Assembly (NCBI GenBank): GCA_021792255.1
Contig: JAJYUZ010000003.1
Span: 263,405-327,404 of the forward strand
Reading direction: 5' to 3'
Origin: Thermoplasmata archaeon
GTDB lineage: Archaea > Thermoplasmatota > Thermoplasmata > Thermoplasmatales > GCA-001856825
DNA length: 64,000 nt
The position numbers were made by a program, and so were the translations under genes. The notes below the pieces were generated by a model. It was not told the origin of the DNA, made no database searches, and saw nothing but the letters and a program-made list of their open reading frames with translations. This document shows, piece by piece, positions 34,671 through 42,557 of this stretch (within the stretch, counting starts at the first letter, position 1; each line of letters opens with the position of its first letter).

Positions 34671-34852
34671 TTCCAGTTACTAAACCGTAGCAAGGTAACC
34701 ATTACAGACAAGACAAATTTTCCTCCACTTTTCGAAGAATTTCTGAAGTTTAGAGGAGAATTCGCAACCCAAATTCAACTTTTATCATCCATTGCGATAC
34801 TATGACTCGAGTGGGCACAAGAAGTTAAATTCAGAAGAAACATTTGCCCAAA

Positions 34853-34937
34853 GCGGGGGTTGCCGAGCTAGGTTAAAGGTACCAGACTTAAGATCTGGTT
34901 CCGTAGGGATTCGGGGGTTCAAATCCCCTCCCCCGCA
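34853..34937 (+). tRNA. tRNA-Leu (anticodon TAA)
   Basis: Type II tRNA with a long variable arm. Acceptor GCGGGGG/CCCCCGC, anticodon arm CCAGA-CTTAAGA-TCTGG giving TAA, T-arm GGGG/CCCC around GTTCAAATC, discriminator A. No encoded CCA. Confidence 0.95.
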
Positions 34938-35034
34938 TCCCAAAATTGTCCAGTGTTCCGCTGTCTTTGAATCTCTTCATTCTCTCTGAATCGCGAATGC
35001 ATAACAGTTAATAATTTGTGAAGGAATACCAATT

Positions 35035-35871
35035 ATGGATGTAAGCCCTGATATCCTCGCAAGAGGGAAGGCAAAGGTAGTCGCAGTCATAGGTGCTGGG
35101 AAAATCGGAGAAGCAATTGCTACAAAAATGTCAAAATCTGGAATTGTAAAAAAGGTAATTGTCACAAAGAGAAATGTTGACACTTTGAATATCTCCTCAA
35201 AGAAGATTCAAATCACATCCAACAACTCGCTTGCTGCAAAAGGAGCCGATGTGATCTTTCTGTCAGTGAAGGCTGCGGATGCAAAAGAAGTTCTTGGAGA
35301 AATATCGGGCCATGCAAAGGGAAAGCTCGTGATATCCGTAATGGCTGCAGTTTCGATCAAGAAACTAGAAAGAGCACTTCCTGGTTCGTTCATAATACGG
35401 GCGATGCCCAACATTTCTGCGATGATTGGAGAAGCGGTCACCGCTTATTCACTAGGTACCGGTGTGAAAGAAGAACACTCGAGCACTGCAAGAGTCCTTT
35501 TCGGAAGTTTTGGAACGCATGTCGAGGTACCAGAGTCCGCCATGGATGCAGTCACAGCAATAAGCGGAAGTGGACCCGCTTACATAGCGGTACTTATAGA
35601 TGCTATGATTAGCGGAGCACTGAAGGTTGGCCTCTCCAGAGATGTAGCCTTCAAACTCGTTACCAAGACTCTCACCGGAACTGCTGATCTTCTGGAGCAA
35701 CACAAGATGCATCCTGCCGAATTGAGGGATATAGTGACCACTCCAGCGGGAACCACAATTGCGGGAATTTATGAGCTTGAGAAAGGTTCATTCAGGACTA
35801 GTATAATGAATGCAATAGAAGCCGCAACACAGGCTTCTAGCAAGGTCGGTGCAAAATTCGAGAGTGAATGA
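35035..35871 (+). CDS. proC: Pyrroline-5-carboxylate reductase
   Basis: 278 residues. Last step of proline synthesis: reduces pyrroline-5-carboxylate with NAD(P)H. Seen: Rossmann VAVIGAGKIGEAIATKM, FLSVKAADAKEVL, IRAMPNISAMIGEA and the ProC C-terminal signature TAISGSGPAYIAVLIDAM with DIVTTPAGTTIAGI. Slightly longer than the bacterial average because of a 12-residue N-terminal extension. TTAATAATTTG (about 35006-35018) is at TATA distance from ATG 35035. No other proline gene is adjacent. Confidence 0.95.
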   Translation: MDVSPDILARGKAKVVAVIGAGKIGEAIATKMSKSGIVKKVIVTKRNVDTLNISSKKIQITSNNSLAAKGADVIFLSVKAADAKEVLGEISGHAKGKLVISVMAAVSIKKLERALPGSFIIRAMPNISAMIGEAVTAYSLGTGVKEEHSSTARVLFGSFGTHVEVPESAMDAVTAISGSGPAYIAVLIDAMISGALKVGLSRDVAFKLVTKTLTGTADLLEQHKMHPAELRDIVTTPAGTTIAGIYELEKGSFRTSIMNAIEAATQASSKVGAKFESE

Positions 35872-35929
35872 CCCCCTTTTCAGGTAAAATTCCATCAAGT
35901 TTATCTGTAAGGTTTCTTTATAAATCACA

Positions 35930-36538
35930 ATGGAAGAGTTTGAAATAGTTGAGCATGTACCAGATAAATCGGGCAAGGGATTCTCAGTAATTGCGATAGA
36001 TTTCAACGGTCCAAAGTTTGTGAAGATCAACGCAGTCGAAGAACCTAAGGCATACACAACGATAAAGATAGATGGAGACAAGGCACTCTATGGTGAGAAG
36101 CAAATAGGCAGAGTGACCGATAGGAAGGATTCAAGCGAAGTGAGAATCAGCACCAAGTACGACATCAAATATACAGGGGGTTATTCGCTAGACGGGAAGA
36201 CCGTCTATCTGGACGAGCACTTCCCAAAGAAGCTGATGGTGGAAGGCAAGGAAATAAGTGCAGAAGAGAGCATTGGATTCCACCACGAACTGCCAGAAAA
36301 GTGGATGTCCGACATAGGTTACGAATATCCTCACGCGCACGAGATTGCGACCGGAATCGAAAAGAAGTACGTCGAATCTCAGGGAGTCACCTGGAAGGGG
36401 TATTGCACAGAAGTCGATAAGAATCTGAGACTCGTTTACAGGAACAAACTGGAGAAATCTCCACCTTCTCTTGACCTGGCACCATACCTTTATTGTAGGG
36501 ACAGGGAAGCGCTAAAGGAGATAAGAGAGAGTAAGTGA
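35930..36538 (+). CDS. Conserved hypothetical protein with His/Glu-rich C-terminal domain
   Basis: 202 residues, soluble. The N-terminal half is beta-rich; the second half carries SIGFHHELPEKWMSD and YPHAHEIATGIEKKYVESQG, a spaced set of His and Glu residues resembling a metal-binding zincin-like or phage/archaeal conserved module. I do not recognise a characterised family. It follows proC by 58 bp with an AT-rich promoter-like segment (TTTATCTGTAAGG near 35898), so it may be separately transcribed. Possible metal-dependent hydrolase; low certainty on function, high on being a real gene. Confidence 0.75.
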   Translation: MEEFEIVEHVPDKSGKGFSVIAIDFNGPKFVKINAVEEPKAYTTIKIDGDKALYGEKQIGRVTDRKDSSEVRISTKYDIKYTGGYSLDGKTVYLDEHFPKKLMVEGKEISAEESIGFHHELPEKWMSDIGYEYPHAHEIATGIEKKYVESQGVTWKGYCTEVDKNLRLVYRNKLEKSPPSLDLAPYLYCRDREALKEIRESK

Positions 36539-36618
36539 CTTTAGCCTATTTTTCCAAAATATTGCTCTTCATTTGAACAAGAGTTAATAGATAGCTTTAC
36601 ATTAAGAATGGAAGACAA

Positions 36619-36792
36619 ATGAGTCGTCAGATTACGAACCTGTCGTTTTTTCTTCTGATCATCTCATTTTTTATTGCGACCTTGGGGGTTTGGTACTTGA
36701 CCGGTCTATCGGTGAAGTACTTCGCACTGGCGACCAAAGATCATCTTCTCGCTTTTTTCAAAGGCGTCGTTGACTTCTTCAATGTCTTCTGA
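36619..36792 (+). CDS. Small single-span membrane protein (57 aa)
   Basis: The frame begins MSRQITNLSFFLLIISFFIA and continues as a membrane helix (about 7-31) and a second hydrophobic stretch, ending FFKGVVDFFNVF. It lies in a 366-bp gap between two same-strand genes, upstream of the Get3/ArsA gene. Candidate small membrane protein; no family recognised. Confidence 0.45.
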   Translation: MSRQITNLSFFLLIISFFIATLGVWYLTGLSVKYFALATKDHLLAFFKGVVDFFNVF

Positions 36793-36904
36793 TGCCGAGT
36801 GGAAGGGACTTCCTTAACGGACCTATTTTCTGATTTGACTGGTTTATCGTGGAGTTACAGGTCTGTATTAGAAGAATAAATTTAGTTAGACGCAATTCCC
36901 CCAC

Positions 36905-38068
36905 ATGGGTCCAAGAATCCTGTTGTACACAGGAAAGGGTGGAGTTGGAAAGACGAGCATCGCTGCTTCAACGGCGTGTTCGATTGCTAAGAGAAAGAAG
37001 AAAACGTTAGTCATTTCCACCGATCCAGCTCATAGCCTAGGAGATGCTTTTGGTACCGAGATAGGACCGAAACCTAAACAGTTGACGGAGAATCTTTACG
37101 CCCAGGAGATAAGCGTTAATGAGGCAATAAATACCCACTGGAATGAACTGAAGGGATACCTCACAGGATTGTTTCAGACGGAAGGACTGGATCCAATTTC
37201 TGCGGAAGAAATAGCCACGCTTCCCGGGTTCGACGAAGCATCTCAGCTGCTCTACTTGAGACAGCATTATGACGAAAAGAAGTATGATGCGATCATAATC
37301 GATAGTGCACCGACTGGAGAGTCCCTGAAGCTCCTCTCGTTCCCAGAAGCACTTACGTGGTACATGGACAAAATATTCCCAGTAGGAAGACTTGCAGCAA
37401 AGCTGGTTCGCCCCGTTTGGAATACTGTTTCAAATCTTTCTATACCAGACGACGAGGTCTTCAGGAGCGTTGAAAGCCTCTATGATTATCTTAGGAAGAT
37501 CCGGTCAATCCTAACAGATTCCAAGATTTCTACGATCAGACTCGTAATGAATCCTGACAAAATGTCCCTCAGCGAAACGAAGAGAGCCTTCACGTATCTT
37601 CTTCTCTATGGTTATCCAGTCGATTCAGTTTTTGTGAACAAGATTTACGACGAAACCACCGGTTCCTTCTTCAAAGGATGGAGGTCAAATCAAGGAGAAA
37701 TAATCAAGGACGTCAATGATTCTTTTACGGATCTCAAGATATTCAAGGTACCGATGCTGAAGGAAGAGCCAATTGGCTTAGAGAGACTCGAAGATATGTC
37801 GGATCTGATCTATACTGATACAGACCCTCTTGATACCTTTTCGAAGGAGAAGAGCATCCAATTCATCAAGAAGGATGGAAAATATATCATCAGACTGAAA
37901 CTGCCATTTGCAGAAAAGAAGAATCTGGAAATATTCAACAAGGGAGGGGAACTCATAATTCAGCTCGGGAACTGGAAGAGAGTTTTTTATCTTCCAACAG
38001 TCTTCTCTGACAGAAACCCAGTAAAGGCAGAGTTTATTAACGGCGTTCTTGATATAGAAATGGAGTAG
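36905..38068 (+). CDS. ArsA/Get3-type ATPase with C-terminal HSP20-like domain
   Basis: 387 residues. The deviant P-loop GKGGVGKTSIAAS, switch I STDPAHSLGDAFG and switch II IIIDSAPTGESLKLLSFPEAL are those of ArsA/Get3; archaeal Get3 homologues can bind tail-anchored membrane proteins. One ATPase half only, as in Get3. The last ~85 residues (IIRLKLPFAEKKNLEIFNKG, LIIQLGNWKRVFYLP) form an alpha-crystallin/HSP20-like domain often found in ArsA family members. No arsenite-binding cysteine triad is visible, so targeting is more likely than arsenite efflux. TATA-like AATAAATTTAG is 26 bp before ATG 36905. Confidence 0.9.
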   Translation: MGPRILLYTGKGGVGKTSIAASTACSIAKRKKKTLVISTDPAHSLGDAFGTEIGPKPKQLTENLYAQEISVNEAINTHWNELKGYLTGLFQTEGLDPISAEEIATLPGFDEASQLLYLRQHYDEKKYDAIIIDSAPTGESLKLLSFPEALTWYMDKIFPVGRLAAKLVRPVWNTVSNLSIPDDEVFRSVESLYDYLRKIRSILTDSKISTIRLVMNPDKMSLSETKRAFTYLLLYGYPVDSVFVNKIYDETTGSFFKGWRSNQGEIIKDVNDSFTDLKIFKVPMLKEEPIGLERLEDMSDLIYTDTDPLDTFSKEKSIQFIKKDGKYIIRLKLPFAEKKNLEIFNKGGELIIQLGNWKRVFYLPTVFSDRNPVKAEFINGVLDIEME

Positions 38069-38069
38069 C

Positions 38070-38258
38070 ATGGCAGAAGATGATAAGGAAGACAGGATCA
38101 CGATAGAAATCAAGATAACGGTACCTTCAATGAGCCACGGCGTTGGAAGTGCCCTGAATCACTTCTTAAAAGCATCCGAGGAAATAATGAAGGCAGGTAA
38201 GTCTGTCATGGTCAAGCCAGAAATAAAAACAAAAATGAAGAAAGTAGAGATAAAATAA
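38070..38258 (+). CDS. Small conserved protein downstream of Get3/ArsA
   Basis: 62 residues: two strand-like segments (RITIEIKITVP and VMVKPEIKTKMKKVEIK) around a helix (LNHFLKASEEIMKAG). It starts one base after the ArsA/Get3 stop, so it is translated with it and is probably a functional partner. No family recognised. Confidence 0.7.
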   Translation: MAEDDKEDRITIEIKITVPSMSHGVGSALNHFLKASEEIMKAGKSVMVKPEIKTKMKKVEIK

Positions 38259-38566
38259 CTACATCCTCGTCTCTTTGACTTCAGAAATACTGCACAGAAT
38301 AGTTGTCGATTTAATTCCTAACCTTTTTCGTTTTCCCTGACTTTTTTTTACCCCAGTTTCATTATAATCTATGGAGAATATTAATCGTTAAATATAGTTG
38401 CATCATCCATAATACGTATGATTTCCATTGCTGCTCTTTTTGGTACAATAGGGAAAGGCATTCTCGGCTTGAGAAGCAGCTGGAGTTTTGCTAACACGGT
38501 AGATCTGCTGCGTAGCTTCACAACAGCAATAGCGTTCAATAAAAAGGAGCGTCCGTTCCTTCTTTC
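38259..38566. other. Intergenic region, no gene recognised
   Basis: About 310 bp between convergent genes. A long T tract (CTTTTTTTTACC near 38341) could end the rightward transcript. Otherwise nothing supported. Confidence 0.45.
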
Positions 38567-39424
38567 TCACCTGGAGCTAATGAAAATTCCAATCGCAATT
38601 AGCACAAATCCACCTAGGTTCAATGGATTTAGAGTTTCGTTATTCAAAAATGTGCTGAACAAGATGGAAAGTGCTGGAACGGCAAAGAGATATGGAGATA
38701 CGTGAGAGACCCTGTACTTCTTGATCAGACTCCAGTAGATGAAATATGCTGCGGAAGATCCAATAGCCCCCATATAGAGAGTGAGGAGGATGAAGTTGAA
38801 AGTTAGTGGTTTTAATCCACCATAGAAGAGGGTCACAACGAGTATTACGGGGATCGCGAACAAAAACTGGTAGGTGTTGACTGCCCCCATATCGGCATCT
38901 CTCAGGTACTTCTTGTAATAAATTGTTCCAGCTGACCAAGAAACGGCAGATCCAACCAACAGGAACAGGCCTATGCTATAACTGACAGAGAGCTGATTTA
39001 TGAAAATTACTACTACCCCCACAAATCCTATGAACAGACCCAGAATCTTTCCAGTTGACAGCTTCTCCTGCAGAAACAACCAGGAAAAGAAAACAGAAAC
39101 GATAGGATATGTGTATACAAGAATTGAAGAGATAGAAGAACTTTCGGTTCTCTCCCCCACGAACCATAGCCCCATGAATATTGAGATATTGAAAAGGCTC
39201 ATCAAAAAGAGTTTACCAATGCCTATGCTCCTGAGTGACCTTAGAGCGGAATATGAGAAAGGAATTGAGAATACCGAAGCAAATATTATTCTGAAGAGGA
39301 GGGCCACCATCGGAGGCTCGTAGAGCAGTGCAAACTTCAGAAAAGAGTAGTTTAGGGCCCATGAAGAAGACATGATCAAGAAAAGCAAAATGTCAAGGGG
39401 TTTAGTTCCTCTGTAGTTCACCAA
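38567..39424 (-). CDS. EamA/DMT-family transporter
   Basis: 285 residues with ten membrane helices arranged as two EamA repeats; the second repeat carries LVGSAVSWSAGTIYYKKYL and the signature-like YLFAVPALSILFSTFLNNE. The family exports metabolites or amino acids; substrate unknown. The start is TTG 39424 or GTG 39421, with CGATATATGG about 22-26 bp upstream. It is divergent from an HxlR regulator (169 bp between starts), which may control it. Confidence 0.9.
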   Translation of the reverse strand: MVNYRGTKPLDILLFLIMSSSWALNYSFLKFALLYEPPMVALLFRIIFASVFSIPFSYSALRSLRSIGIGKLFLMSLFNISIFMGLWFVGERTESSSISSILVYTYPIVSVFFSWLFLQEKLSTGKILGLFIGFVGVVVIFINQLSVSYSIGLFLLVGSAVSWSAGTIYYKKYLRDADMGAVNTYQFLFAIPVILVVTLFYGGLKPLTFNFILLTLYMGAIGSSAAYFIYWSLIKKYRVSHVSPYLFAVPALSILFSTFLNNETLNPLNLGGFVLIAIGIFISSR

Positions 39425-39592
39425 CGGTCAATCCATAGCGACCATATATCGTTTTTCAGATATTTTTCGTCCTAAGGTAATATGGGAATAATTTACTTCT
39501 TTGTCAGAGATGTAATTAAGACCAGAAAAGTGTGTAGGTTAATTATATTAACTTAGTTTATATATGGGATTGTGCAACACAGTCATTATGAC

Positions 39593-39931
39593 ATGGAAAC
39601 CAGAAAGAATTCCACTTGTCCTGTGGAAAGAACCCTATACATACTGAGGGATGTCTGGACTTTCATGATATTAAGAGATCTCGAGCCTGAATCTAAAGGA
39701 TTCAACCAACTCAAGAAATCTGTCGAAGGTATCTCATCCCGAATGCTCTCGGAAAAACTGAAGTTTTTGGAGGAAGAAGGAATTCTCAGTAGAACTGTCA
39801 GTGATTCTAGGCCGGTGCGAGTCACTTACGCGCTTTCCGAAAAGGGGAAGTCTCTGAGCGCAGTAGTCGAATCAATGAGACACTGGGGAGATATGTGGAT
39901 ATCGACAAGTAGGGAGAACTGTGACAACTGA
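39593..39931 (+). CDS. HxlR-family transcriptional regulator
   Basis: 112 residues. The HxlR winged helix is clear: CPVERTLYILRDVWTFMILRDL, KGFNQLKKSVEGISSRMLSE, LSRTVSDSRPVRVTYALSEKG. A single Cys near the N-terminus matches the redox/aldehyde-sensing Cys of many HxlR proteins. ATG 39593 is preferred because TTTATATATGG (39556-39566) lies about 30 bp upstream. It overlaps the methyltransferase gene by 11 bp and may regulate it and the divergent exporter. Confidence 0.9.
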   Translation: METRKNSTCPVERTLYILRDVWTFMILRDLEPESKGFNQLKKSVEGISSRMLSEKLKFLEEEGILSRTVSDSRPVRVTYALSEKGKSLSAVVESMRHWGDMWISTSRENCDN

Positions 39932-40502
39932 GAATCTATACTTAGAAGGAGAAGAAAAATTCGGACCTGTCACTTCCTTTTTGTTCGGTCTTAGCTCCGT
40001 TGTTCTAAACAAGTATTACGATGCAATCGTGGAAGATCTCAGGGGAAAGAAGTTCGGTAGTTTACTGGACTTGGGTTGTGGCAGGGGAAACCTCCTCATA
40101 AAGCTGGCAGGTGAGCTTCAAACCCCGAGTTTCTACGGCCTTGACCCCTCGCCATATATGCTAAAGAGCGCCCAGAAGAATCTCACGAAAAAGGGATTGA
40201 CATCCAGGTTGAAAGTGAAAATTGGAAGCAGTAGGGTCATTCCCTTCGATGAAAAGTTTGATGCAATTATATCGTCTTTCTCTTACCATCACTGGAAGGA
40301 TCGTGATAGTTCCATTGCCACAATAGCTTCTCATTTGAGCGATGACGGTTTCATTTCCATATACGAACACGAGGTTGGACGTGATAGAATAAGCAAATCC
40401 CACGGAATTAAGGAATCAGACTGGGAGCATCTTGAAGTCGAAGGTTTAAAAAAGACCGTAACGCACAATAATGGACTTATTATTCTCACACTGACTAGAT
40501 GA
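39921..40502 (+). CDS. Class I SAM-dependent methyltransferase
   Basis: 193 residues. SAM motif I LLDLGCGRGNLLIKL, motif II region FYGLDPSPYML, and FDAIISSFSYHHWKD. UbiE/small-molecule methyltransferase-like; substrate unknown. GTG 39921 lies inside the HxlR gene end, so translation is coupled to the regulator. A methyltransferase paired with HxlR and an exporter suggests modification and export of a toxic compound (inference). Confidence 0.88.
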   Translation: MTTENLYLEGEEKFGPVTSFLFGLSSVVLNKYYDAIVEDLRGKKFGSLLDLGCGRGNLLIKLAGELQTPSFYGLDPSPYMLKSAQKNLTKKGLTSRLKVKIGSSRVIPFDEKFDAIISSFSYHHWKDRDSSIATIASHLSDDGFISIYEHEVGRDRISKSHGIKESDWEHLEVEGLKKTVTHNNGLIILTLTR

Positions 40503-40567
40503 GATTTTAGGACAGTTTAAGTTGGCTAATTCTTTTATCTTCCCGCCTAATAATCTATGCTAACAGG

Positions 40568-41764
40568 ATGAGAAAACTCACTATTAATGGCTATATCGCA
40601 ATTGCGCTGCTACTCCAGATCAGTGTACTTTTAATTAGATTGACGGGAATGCTGATCTACAGGAACTTTGCGCTTCTCTTTGAGAGTTTTCACATTCTGA
40701 CGGATCTGCTCGTAACGATCGTTGTTTTCGCTGCCGTAAAGCTCTCTAACAGCAGGTACAGCAAGAGGTACTCCTATGGATTGTTTAGAATAGAGGATCT
40801 AGTGTCACTAGCAATAGCCGTTCTTATAGTATATACGGCTGTGGACCTTCTTTTCACAGTTTTATCCACTACTCCATCTTCAAATCTAGAATCTGGTATG
40901 ATTCAACTTGCCTCGGTGGTACCACTGTATTTATCAGGAATAGTGAAGATAGTCGGAGGTCGAGCCGTAAATTCTCCGTCTCTAGTCTCCGATGGCTACC
41001 ACAACTATTCTGATGTCTACGTAGGACTGGGCGTCGGGACCGGACTCTTGGTGAGCTTTGCGACCAATATTCGAATCTTTTATTTCTTAGCGATTGGCAT
41101 GGCAGCCCTCGGAATCTTGTACACTGCGTTTAAAATAGGGAGGGATAGCGTCATAGGAATAATGGACTTGCCGAAAGACAAGAAAGTGATTCCCAAGATA
41201 GCTGACATTGTCAGGCAAAATAAAGAGGTCACCGATATCAGAACGATAAAAGCACGGTGGGCAGGACCCGTCATTTTCGTAGAGATTGTGCTCACCATGA
41301 ACAGCAAAATCACGATGGAAGAAGCCCATGATGTAGCCGATTCTCTAGAAAAGAGAATACTAAGTGAAATATCGGATGTAAGGGATGTCGTGATCCATAT
41401 AGAACCTTCCAAGGACTCTGAAAGAGTGGTCATTGTACCCACTTCTGAACACGATAAGATAGAGTTAAAGACGTCAAAATCGCTGAGTTATCTCATCGTT
41501 ACTATAAAGGACGGAAAGAGGGTCTCTTCTAAGAGTGTGCAGGTGAATTTGAAGGACATCACATCTGAGAAGAATGCTCAGAGAGTACTCTCGATTGCCA
41601 GACAACATCTGGTCACTGATGCCCTAGTCTTAAACAGCGGTGAAGTTCTTTCGTCTTTACTGGCGGTAAACCACATTGAAGTCTGGAAAGCCCAATCAGA
41701 ATCTGTCGAAGAGAATCTAGACTTGTTGGTCCAGAACAAACTCAACAGATTGCATTCCGACTGA
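40568..41764 (+). CDS. Cation diffusion facilitator transporter with C-terminal NifX-like domain
   Basis: 398 residues. Six-helix CDF core with the paired metal sites H-x3-D in TM2 (FHILTDLLVT) and TM5 (YHNYSDVYVG). This is followed by the cytoplasmic dimerisation domain (TDIRTIKARWAGPVIFVEIV) and then, from about residue 285, a domain resembling the NifX/dinitrogenase-cofactor fold (VIVPTSEHDKIELKTSKSLS...). CDF proteins export Zn, Mn, Fe or Cd in exchange for protons. The extra domain could sense metal or cofactor. Monocistronic; TATA-like TTTTATC about 30 bp before ATG 40568. Confidence 0.88.
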   Translation: MRKLTINGYIAIALLLQISVLLIRLTGMLIYRNFALLFESFHILTDLLVTIVVFAAVKLSNSRYSKRYSYGLFRIEDLVSLAIAVLIVYTAVDLLFTVLSTTPSSNLESGMIQLASVVPLYLSGIVKIVGGRAVNSPSLVSDGYHNYSDVYVGLGVGTGLLVSFATNIRIFYFLAIGMAALGILYTAFKIGRDSVIGIMDLPKDKKVIPKIADIVRQNKEVTDIRTIKARWAGPVIFVEIVLTMNSKITMEEAHDVADSLEKRILSEISDVRDVVIHIEPSKDSERVVIVPTSEHDKIELKTSKSLSYLIVTIKDGKRVSSKSVQVNLKDITSEKNAQRVLSIARQHLVTDALVLNSGEVLSSLLAVNHIEVWKAQSESVEENLDLLVQNKLNRLHSD

Positions 41765-42219
41765 TCTCGATTTGGTCCGCTTCAAAGCATGTCCTTCGGA
41801 TGTTCTAAGAGTACTTCGTCCGTTTATTCCGATAATGGAAATTGCCAGGTTTGTTCCCTTTTTGGAAGAGAAGAAAGGCGTCTCAGGATCTCTGGAAGCG
41901 TTATGCAAGGAGTCATTTCGTTAGGTGTGTTACACTTAGTGATGATAACTTTTACAACTCAGTGGTTCTGAATCCCGGGACTTTCTCTTGGGAGTGTACC
42001 CATTGCTTGACCGAACTTGCGTAGAGATCATTTGCGTCTACGGAATTTAAAAGGGCACCGTTTTCATTGAAGACAAAATGAAAGAGTATTTTATCTTGCC
42101 TTGAAAACTCAAAGTTCGACAATAAGGTCCGGACATCTAGTTCAGAATTTGAGGTAATCTCGCCATTATGATTCGTCTTACGAAAAAGAAATTAGGCTCC
42201 TCGTTATGAATGCAATGCT
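41765..42219. other. Intergenic region, no gene recognised
   Basis: About 455 bp between same-strand genes. Two short overlapping frames have no features. Nothing else supported. Confidence 0.4.
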
Positions 42220-42459
42220 ATGCTGGACTTTGCTCAGGGAGTTGAGAAAGTAAGGAGCCACATGAAGCTTGCATTCAGCATCGATGAATTCAATATTACA
42301 ATGGCAAAATTCGAAAAAGATCAGACGAATGAGAAGGAAGTTTGGAGATACAATATTGAATATCTGTCCTCGGGAAAACCAAGCAAGGCGATGATAGAGA
42401 TTAACGCAAACACGGGAGACGTAATTCTTTTCCAGCGGGAATCTCAGTGGAGACTATAG
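42220..42459 (+). CDS. Small PepSY-like hypothetical protein
   Basis: 79 residues: MKLAFSIDEFNITMAKFEKD, then VWRYNIEYLSSGKPSKAMIE and INANTGDVILFQRES. The beta-strand ending A-x-I-E-I-x-A-x-T-G-x-(V/I) is the hallmark of PepSY/DUF-type small domains. Lacks a signal peptide. Probably a real single-domain gene of unknown role, about 100 bp upstream of thrS. Confidence 0.6.
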   Translation: MLDFAQGVEKVRSHMKLAFSIDEFNITMAKFEKDQTNEKEVWRYNIEYLSSGKPSKAMIEINANTGDVILFQRESQWRL

Positions 42460-42557
42460 AACCCAGTCCTCTTCAAAGACTTTGAACGATAGCGAGCTAT
42501 TCAGGGTAAGATTATGTATTGTGATGGAGTATCCTTTTTACCGAATGAGATGAATCG

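Noticed and set aside
36905..38068. Arsenite-pump ATPase role for the ArsA-like gene
   Set aside because: The metal-binding Cys triad is absent, there is one ATPase half only, and no ArsB or ArsR neighbour.
38418..38705. 95-codon plus-strand frame in the gap before the DMT exporter
   Set aside because: It overlaps the antisense of the clearly real exporter gene and has no features.
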